From contig JAFXCL010000005.1 of NCBI GenBank assembly GCA_017521485.1, forward strand, positions 22,681 to 86,680: 64,000 bases of DNA, written 5' to 3'. Source of the DNA: Oscillospiraceae bacterium. Its GTDB lineage: Bacteria > Bacillota > Clostridia > Oscillospirales > Oscillospiraceae. Of this stretch, positions 58,859-64,000 are shown piece after piece (the stretch's first letter is position 1; each line of letters begins with the position of its first letter). The notes beneath the pieces are model-generated. The model was not told where the DNA came from. It saw only the letters and a program-made list of their open reading frames with translations, and made no database searches. The translations under genes and the position numbers were made by a program.

Positions 58859-60055
58859 TTACTTTTCGTTAACGCCTTCAACCAGGTAGTTCATAGTGCC
58901 GGTGATCACACCGTCTTCCACGGAAGCACCGCCGGCAGCAACGATCTCGTTGCCTGCGTTGTCCACCAGAGGCGCATCAACCTTCTCGATGGTGGCAACA
59001 CCGTCAGCAACAGTGATGTTGAGCTTAACGCCGGAGAATACATCCCACTGGCCGGAGATGATCAGCTCCTTGACCTGCTTAATAGCATCTTCAGTGCCAG
59101 CAGCGCAGTTCTTGCTCAGGGGAGATACATCCACAAAGCCTTCCTTCAGACCGCCGTAGTAAGCGGAACTACCCATAGTGGATACGAACTTGGAAGCATC
59201 TTCACAGTCCATAGCGGCCTGGATAGCAGTACGGTAGTAAACATTCCAGTTCCAGATGGCAGCAGTCAGGTGCGCCTCGGGGGCATCTGCAGTCATATCG
59301 GAATTGTAGCCACAGCCATATACGCCGGCATTCTGCGCAGCGATCTGGGGCTGAGCAGAGTCGCAGTGCTGGGAAATAACACCACAGTTATAGGACTCGA
59401 TCAGTTCCTTAGCAAAAGCAGATTCATTGACTTCGTCTGCCCATGCACCCAGGTTCTTAACATAGACCTGTGCATCGGGGTTGACAGCCTGCACACCAAG
59501 GGCAAAGCCGTTGATACCGGAAGCGGTCTCGGCGTAAGCAGTGGTGTAAGCAGCAACATAACCAACATTATTGTTGCCGGTTTCCAGAGACTTCAGACCT
59601 GCTGCGATACCGGCCAGATAACGGGCCTGGTAAGCACGGCCAAAGTAGTTGTTGAAGTTGGTGTCGTTGGACTTGTAGCCGGTGCCGTGGGAGAAAATAA
59701 CTTCAGGATATTCCTTGGAAGCTTCTTCCATTGCATCGATATAACCAAAGGAAATACCGAAAATGATGTCAGCGCCTTCGCCAACCAGGTTGTCGATGGC
59801 AGCCAGAACAGCTTCCTTGTCTTCGGGAACTTCATCCTGAATAACAAGCTGAGTCTCAACATCCAGATTCAGTTCTTTCATAGCGGTAACGATGCCGTTG
59901 TGGTGTGCGTAGGTGTAACCGGCAGTGTCGTTCTTGCTGTTGATGTAGACAGCGCCGATCTTGAAGTCGTCAGCGGCTTCGCCTTCGTTCTGGCCACAGG
60001 CGCACAGACCCAGAACCAGGACCATTGCCAGAACAAGTGCAAGGATCTTTTTCAT
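58859..60055 (-). CDS. BMP-family nucleoside-binding lipoprotein
   Basis: A 398-residue extracellular solute-binding lipoprotein with a signal peptide, a lipobox LCAC near residue 19 and an acidic linker. The Bmp domain starts FKIGAVYINSKNDTAGYTY and includes DIIFGISFGYIDAMEEAS and NVGYVAAYTTAYAE. Members bind purine nucleosides (BmpA, PnrA, BmpDEF/NupNOPQ). It is the first gene of the importer operon and captures ligand for the permeases. AGGAGG precedes the ATG. Confidence 0.93.
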   Translation of the reverse strand: MKKILALVLAMVLVLGLCACGQNEGEAADDFKIGAVYINSKNDTAGYTYAHHNGIVTAMKELNLDVETQLVIQDEVPEDKEAVLAAIDNLVGEGADIIFGISFGYIDAMEEASKEYPEVIFSHGTGYKSNDTNFNNYFGRAYQARYLAGIAAGLKSLETGNNNVGYVAAYTTAYAETASGINGFALGVQAVNPDAQVYVKNLGAWADEVNESAFAKELIESYNCGVISQHCDSAQPQIAAQNAGVYGCGYNSDMTADAPEAHLTAAIWNWNVYYRTAIQAAMDCEDASKFVSTMGSSAYYGGLKEGFVDVSPLSKNCAAGTEDAIKQVKELIISGQWDVFSGVKLNITVADGVATIEKVDAPLVDNAGNEIVAAGGASVEDGVITGTMNYLVEGVNEK

Positions 60056-60227
60056 TTGTGGGTTCCTCCTAAAATAAAAAATGGTAAATCAGAATTGATT
60101 GTCAGATATAGGCGACAAATATCCTGATTTTACGAGAAAAACATATCACAATCCATAAAAAATGTCAAGCAAATCACCTGTTGCAGGGCAGAAAAAACGA
60201 AATATTATTCTTTTTTGAAATTCCTTG

Positions 60228-60256
60228 TTGTCAAATCGAAAATACAGATGTATAAT
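60228..60256 (+). promoter_or_regulatory. Promoter of serS
   Basis: TTGTCA (60228-60233) and a perfect TATAAT (60251-60256) are 17 bp apart. The leader is only about 30 nt, so no T-box precedes serS. Confidence 0.75.
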
Positions 60257-60292
60257 ATAGCAAATAATGACCTAGAAAGGACTGTAACCGTA

Positions 60293-61528
60293 ATGATCGA
60301 TCAAAATCTGGTTCTGAAAGATAAGGAAGCGGTCAAGCGCTCCATTGCCCGGAAGGGTTACGATGTGGGAAATATCGATAAGCTGGAGGAAGCCCTCATT
60401 GCAATGAAGAAGGCTAAGACCGAGCTGGACGAGCTGCGGGCTAAGCGAAATGCCTGGAACAAGGACCGCAATATTTCTGTAGATGACAAGCGCGCCCTCC
60501 GGGATGAGATCGCTGAGAAGGAAAAGGCTCTGGGCGAATTAGAGGATGCCTGCAAGGAGTTGCTGTGGGATATTCCCAACTTCCCCGATGAGGATGCCCC
60601 CGAGGGCAAGGACGAAAATGACAATGTGGTGGTTCAGGAGTGCACCGATTACTATAAGAGCCCTGTGGAAGAGCATAAGCCCCACTGGGAGCTGGGTAAG
60701 GAACTGGGCATTCTGGATAACGAAGCAGCCAGCAAGATCTCCGGTGCGATGTTTGCTCTCTATAAGGGCAAGGGCTCTCAGCTCCTGCGTGCACTGGTGT
60801 CCTACGGTCTGAAGCTCCACGGCGAGAAGTATCTGGAGGTTACCCCTCCCCATATGGTTTCTTCCCAGACATTGATGTATACCGGCCACCTGCCCAAGTT
60901 CAGCGCAGAGCAGTATAAGGCATCTTTGGATGATCTTTGGCTGATCCCCACAGCAGAAGTTCCTCTGACCGGCTGCTTCGCCAACGAAACCTTCAAGGCT
61001 GGTGAGCTGCCCCAGTACCGCTGTGGCTATACCGTCTGCTTCCGTAGAGAAGCCGGCAGCGCCGGTAAGGATACCCGCGGACTGCAGAGAGTGCACGAGT
61101 TCCATAAGGTTGAGCTGGTAAAGGTTTGCGAGCCGCAGATGAAGGACAAGGAGCTATCTGATCTGCTAGCTGACTGCCTGAAGATTATTCAGGACCTGAA
61201 GCTGCAGTACCGTGTGGTGGATCTTTGCACCGGCGATATGGGCGATAAGTACGGCCGCTGCTATGATATCGAGGTTTATGCCCCCGGCGCAAAGCGCTGG
61301 CTGGAGGTTTCCTCTGTGGGTCACTTCTCCGACTATCAGGCAAGACGGGCAAACATCAAGTATATCACCGCCGAGGGCAAGCGGGAGGTTGCCTACACCC
61401 TCAACGGTTCCGGCATCGCCACTCCCAGAGTGCTGGCTGCGATCATCGAGACCTATCAGCAGCCTGACGGCTCTGTGATCGTTCCCGAGGTCCTGCGTCC
61501 CTATCTGGGCTGCGATGTGATCCGCTAA
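60293..61528 (+). CDS. serS: Seryl-tRNA synthetase
   Basis: A class II aminoacyl-tRNA synthetase, 411 residues. Residues 1-105 form the two-helix coiled-coil tRNA arm with IRDIPNFP-like DIPNFPDEDAPEG at its base. Motif 2 is FRREAGSAGKDTRGLQRVHEF and motif 3 is LNGSGIATPR, with LIPTAEVPLTG and CTGDMG for serine/ATP binding. ATG 60293 has AAAGG about 12 nt upstream. A frame open to 60215 would cross the promoter. Expressed alone. Confidence 0.96.
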   Translation: MIDQNLVLKDKEAVKRSIARKGYDVGNIDKLEEALIAMKKAKTELDELRAKRNAWNKDRNISVDDKRALRDEIAEKEKALGELEDACKELLWDIPNFPDEDAPEGKDENDNVVVQECTDYYKSPVEEHKPHWELGKELGILDNEAASKISGAMFALYKGKGSQLLRALVSYGLKLHGEKYLEVTPPHMVSSQTLMYTGHLPKFSAEQYKASLDDLWLIPTAEVPLTGCFANETFKAGELPQYRCGYTVCFRREAGSAGKDTRGLQRVHEFHKVELVKVCEPQMKDKELSDLLADCLKIIQDLKLQYRVVDLCTGDMGDKYGRCYDIEVYAPGAKRWLEVSSVGHFSDYQARRANIKYITAEGKREVAYTLNGSGIATPRVLAAIIETYQQPDGSVIVPEVLRPYLGCDVIR

Positions 61529-61541
61529 TCTGAATATTTAC

Positions 61542-61582
61542 GGAGCTGTCTTACCGAATAAAGTGAGACAGCTCCTGTTTTG
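61542..61582 (+). terminator. Terminator of serS
   Basis: GGAGCTGTCTTAC (61542-61554) pairs with GTGAGACAGCTCC (61563-61575) with one wobble, then TGTTTTGTTT. Confidence 0.8.
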
Positions 61583-61612
61583 TTTACCCAACAAATTTCT
61601 ATTTGACGGGCT

Positions 61613-61662
61613 GTAGGGGCGATTCACGAATCGCCCGCGGGTCATTCACGAATGACCCCTAC
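61613..61662. repeat. GTAGGGG...CCCCTAC two-hairpin element
   Basis: The first arm pair CGATT-CACG-AATCG is identical to that at 16886, but the second is GGGTCATTC/GAATGACCC. The element is followed at once by a TGTTGG-type hairpin around TTAAAAAA (61667-61694). Confidence 0.8.
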
Positions 61663-61726
61663 GGTTTGTTGGCGTGTTAAAAAACACACCAACAAATTGA
61701 AATTTGCCAGCTTCCAATAGTAACCC

Positions 61727-61755
61727 TAGACAAAGAAGGCTTTCCGTATTATAAT
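61727..61755 (+). promoter_or_regulatory. Promoter of the creatininase-family gene
   Basis: TAGACA (61727-61732) and a perfect TATAAT (61750-61755) are separated by 17 bp. The -10 lies in an AT-rich palindromic stretch. Confidence 0.65.
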
Positions 61756-61790
61756 TAATTAATACGATCACAGAAAGGACGGTATATTGT

Positions 61791-62699
61791 ATGAATTGGG
61801 AATATTTGCGCGCTGACGAATTTGGCAAAGCCATTGAGGTCTCCAAGGGCGTTTGTGTACTGCCCCTGGGGTGTCTGGAAAAGCATGGTCCCCATCTGCC
61901 TGTGGGCTGCGACTCTCTAAAGGCCAAGGGTCTGGCAGAAGAAGCTGCAGCACTGGAAGAGGTTATGGTGTTCCCCTCCGGTATGTGGCTGGGTGAGGAG
62001 TGCGTAAACAAGTCCGTCCAGAACCCCTGGGAGAAGAATATGGGCGGCTATGTGTGCATCAATCCCAAGGTTTTGGTAGCTGTTCTGGAGGAGCTTTGCG
62101 ACGAGATTGCCCGCAACGGCTTTAAGAAGATCCTGATCCTCAACTCCCACGGTGGCAACACCCGTATGCTCAACTACTTTATGCGTACCCAGGCATTCCG
62201 TCAGGTGGATTATGCTACGATGTGGGCACCCATCCGTGATCCCTCCATTTACCTGCCTAAGAATATGTACCGGATCGTTATGGAGCGGATCGATGAATTT
62301 TATTATCTGACCCCGGAGGATCTGGAGGCAATGCGCATTGTGGCTGAAAGAGGCTCCAATGCAGAGCATCCGGAAGATCAGGGCGGTCATGCTGACTGGA
62401 CGGAGACCTGTCTGGTCTACGGCTACTACCCGGAGCTGGTCTGCGATGAGCGGATGGATGCGGAAAGCGGCATTTCCACCCATCGGGGCGACTATCTGAT
62501 CGACAACGGTATCACCGCCACCCACCACTGGTATTGCAATTACCCCAATGCCATCCAGGGCTATCCCTCTACCGGCTGCTCCAAAAATATCGGTAAGGCA
62601 ATGCGGAAGCTGTGTGTTGAGCGACTGGTGAAGATCTTTAAGCTGCTCAAGGAAGACGAGGATTGCATCCGTATGGTGCAAGGCCTGCCCAAGCTGTAA
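61791..62699 (+). CDS. Creatininase-family amidohydrolase
   Basis: A 302-residue metal-dependent amidohydrolase (PF02633). Metal-binding and catalytic blocks are PLGCLEKHGPHLPVGCDS, LILNSHGGNTRML and DQGGHADWTET. The family covers creatininase, FAPy deformylase (ArfB) and the mycofactocin peptidase MftE, so the substrate cannot be stated. GAAAGGA precedes the ATG by about 11 nt. The next gene begins 11 bp downstream, so the two probably act in one pathway. Confidence 0.88.
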   Translation: MNWEYLRADEFGKAIEVSKGVCVLPLGCLEKHGPHLPVGCDSLKAKGLAEEAAALEEVMVFPSGMWLGEECVNKSVQNPWEKNMGGYVCINPKVLVAVLEELCDEIARNGFKKILILNSHGGNTRMLNYFMRTQAFRQVDYATMWAPIRDPSIYLPKNMYRIVMERIDEFYYLTPEDLEAMRIVAERGSNAEHPEDQGGHADWTETCLVYGYYPELVCDERMDAESGISTHRGDYLIDNGITATHHWYCNYPNAIQGYPSTGCSKNIGKAMRKLCVERLVKIFKLLKEDEDCIRMVQGLPKL

Positions 62700-62710
62700 T
62701 GGAGAAATTT

Positions 62711-63862
62711 ATGGATTTACGCAAAATTGCTGATAACTTAGGGATCAGCAACTACCCTGCAGATTTGGAGCAAGCAACACCGATGGATGTGTGCGATCTG
62801 AATCTGATCGAACATATCCACAAGGAATATAATATTTTCCGGGAGCATTACGAAGATGTTATCAACGGCGCAAAGGCGCTGAAAAACGACCCCGACCGCT
62901 ACATCTGGGCGCAATACGCCTGTGGCTATATGTTGGATCTAAGTCTGGCAGCCGCCAAAAAATTCCCCCTTCCAGTGGATGAGGGTGTGGGTGATATTCT
63001 GCCCCTGCTGATCCATCTGCCAATGATCCCCATCTGTGTGGAAGTCTATCGGGCAAGAGGCTTTTCTGATGAGACCATCAAAGAAATGATGGCATCGTAC
63101 TATGATTTCGCCAAGAGCATTTTCCATAAGACCGGTACATTTGGCCTGGACCTTCGTTTTCACCGTTGGATGCTCACTTATGCGAAAAGCCTGATCTTCC
63201 CCTATATGGGCTTTAACATTGAGGTGCTGACCTTCCCTGAAGGCGCGTTGGTCCTGAAAAACAAGGAGAACGCCAAAGTTTTACCACTGATCTATAATGA
63301 AGCGATCCATCAAAGCGGTAATATTTTAGGCTCGGCAGGCTTCGAAGTGGGTGTGGATGCTCCCATTGCCACTGTGCGGGAGACCGGGGACGGTTTCTAC
63401 GGCTTTGCCGCAAGAAATAACCTTGTATCCCCTCAGGAAGAATTCTTCCCCAAGGATAAGTGGGAATGTGCCATCCGTCCCGGCGATCATGTGCTCAGCG
63501 TCCATCTGCCTAAGGGTATGGACTTAACACCCAGCAATGTGGACACAGCCTTCCGTACTGTGATCGAAAAGGCAGCGCTCTGGTTCCCCGGCAACCCCAT
63601 AAAGGGTCTGTACTGCGGCTCCTGGCTGCTGGACCCGACGCTGGGTGAGCTGATCGGTAAGGGAGCTAAGATCGCACTGTTCGGCGACCGGTTCGTCCGC
63701 TGGCCGATCCGTAGCGACGGTCAGGAGGTTTTCCGGTTCGTGTTCTCTTCTAAGCCCGATGACCTGAAAGACCTGCCGGAAAACACCCGGCTGGAAAAGG
63801 GTCTGAAAAACCTGTATTTAAGCGGCGGCTTCATCCGCGAACACCGCGGCGTGATTTTGTAA
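62711..63862 (+). CDS. Acyltransferase-like protein (GNAT_C/DUF5596 type)
   Basis: A 383-residue soluble protein. The C-terminal pattern GDHVLSVHLPKGMDLTPSNV with WFPGNPIKGLYCGSWLLDPTLGEL recalls GNAT_C-type (DUF5596) acyltransferase-domain proteins of gut Clostridia. The middle part LRFHRWMLTYAK...FPEGALVLKN supports it. I am moderately sure of the family and cannot name the reaction. GGAGA (62702-62706) is 4 nt before ATG 62711. A slightly longer start at 62699 overlaps the creatininase stop. Confidence 0.65.
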   Translation: MDLRKIADNLGISNYPADLEQATPMDVCDLNLIEHIHKEYNIFREHYEDVINGAKALKNDPDRYIWAQYACGYMLDLSLAAAKKFPLPVDEGVGDILPLLIHLPMIPICVEVYRARGFSDETIKEMMASYYDFAKSIFHKTGTFGLDLRFHRWMLTYAKSLIFPYMGFNIEVLTFPEGALVLKNKENAKVLPLIYNEAIHQSGNILGSAGFEVGVDAPIATVRETGDGFYGFAARNNLVSPQEEFFPKDKWECAIRPGDHVLSVHLPKGMDLTPSNVDTAFRTVIEKAALWFPGNPIKGLYCGSWLLDPTLGELIGKGAKIALFGDRFVRWPIRSDGQEVFRFVFSSKPDDLKDLPENTRLEKGLKNLYLSGGFIREHRGVIL

Positions 63863-63867
63863 GTCAG

Positions 63868-64000
63868 GACCTCCGGCTAAGCCGGAGGCTTGATTAAGCC
63901 CTAGAAGGGCATTTTACAGACATTTGCCCCTAAAGGGGCCCCGAAAGGTTTGCCGACTGCATTTCTTTTACGGGCTACCCCTTAAGGGGCTTTCTTTATG
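63868..64000. repeat. Hairpin cluster at the window edge, possible IS200/IS605-type end
   Basis: Successive perfect hairpins lie within 130 bp: CCTCCGGC-TAA-GCCGGAGG (63870-63888), GCCCT-AGA-AGGGC, GCCCC-TAAA-GGGGC with GGCCCC overlap, and CCCCTTAAGGGG near 63983. Subterminal hairpins with such short loops mark the ends of Y1-transposase elements. No transposase gene is inside the window, so this is only a suggestion. Confidence 0.4.

Overview
The window reads as chromosome of an anaerobic, low-oxygen-lifestyle Clostridia member, most likely a gut Oscillospirales/Ruminococcaceae-like bacterium (inference). The grounds are a complete Spo0A, an oxygen-sensitive class III ribonucleotide reductase, indolepyruvate:ferredoxin oxidoreductase, a PPi-dependent phosphofructokinase, a T-box leader, TrpR-like YerC heading a his operon, strong GGAGG Shine-Dalgarno sites and a GC content a little above 50 % by eye. 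No rRNA operon, prophage or CRISPR array is present.

Layout. 1-9 kb: end of an aminotransferase, prfC, a heterodimeric ABC exporter, an orphan MsmK/UgpC-type sugar ABC ATPase with a long leader, and an M18 aminopeptidase. 9-14.4 kb: spo0A, a surface-anchored Cys/His-repeat protein, a thioesterase, KDPG aldolase plus KDG kinase, a DUF1292 protein and tRNA-Val. 14.5-19 kb: an SLC13-like permease, a YwaF-like membrane protein, a lipoprotein divergent from an XRE regulator with shared candidate operators, and an ECF S-component behind a 10-codon leader peptide. 19.1-26.8 kb: a T-box leader whose specifier reads UUC (Phe) in front of two acyl-CoA ligases, a Na+/solute symporter, IorA, IorB and a double ACT protein. 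I read this as a phenylalanine-starvation-induced route that scavenges arylacetates and reductively carboxylates them to aromatic 2-oxo acids.

27-32 kb: class II fructose-bisphosphate aldolase divergent from PPi-PFK, an exonuclease and a second ECF S-component. 32-39.2 kb: a minus-strand cell-shape operon (U32 protein, maf, mreC, mreD, PBP2, sugar-binding-like lipoprotein). 39.4-48.9 kb: a small phosphatase/DUF2284 pair, then a compact histidine operon (yerC-hisZ-G-D-C-B-H-A-F-IE-PHP phosphatase) that covers every step of the pathway. 49-55 kb: an acetyltransferase, an alpha/beta hydrolase, a secreted SLH-like protein, and an NrdR-controlled anaerobic ribonucleotide reductase whose glycyl-radical domain is a separate 53-residue protein between nrdD and nrdG. 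55-60 kb: a BmpA/NupOPQ-type nucleoside importer. 60-64 kb: serS, a creatininase-family enzyme, a GNAT_C-like protein and a cluster of hairpins at the window edge.

Intergenic DNA is unusually rich in two dispersed repeat families. One consists of GTAGGGG...CCCCTAC elements whose inner hairpin arms differ between copies but always stay complementary. The other is a 7-bp periodic TGCAAAA/TGCAAAG repeat that usually sits directly on the T-tract of a Rho-independent terminator and carries a short covarying hairpin on its far side.
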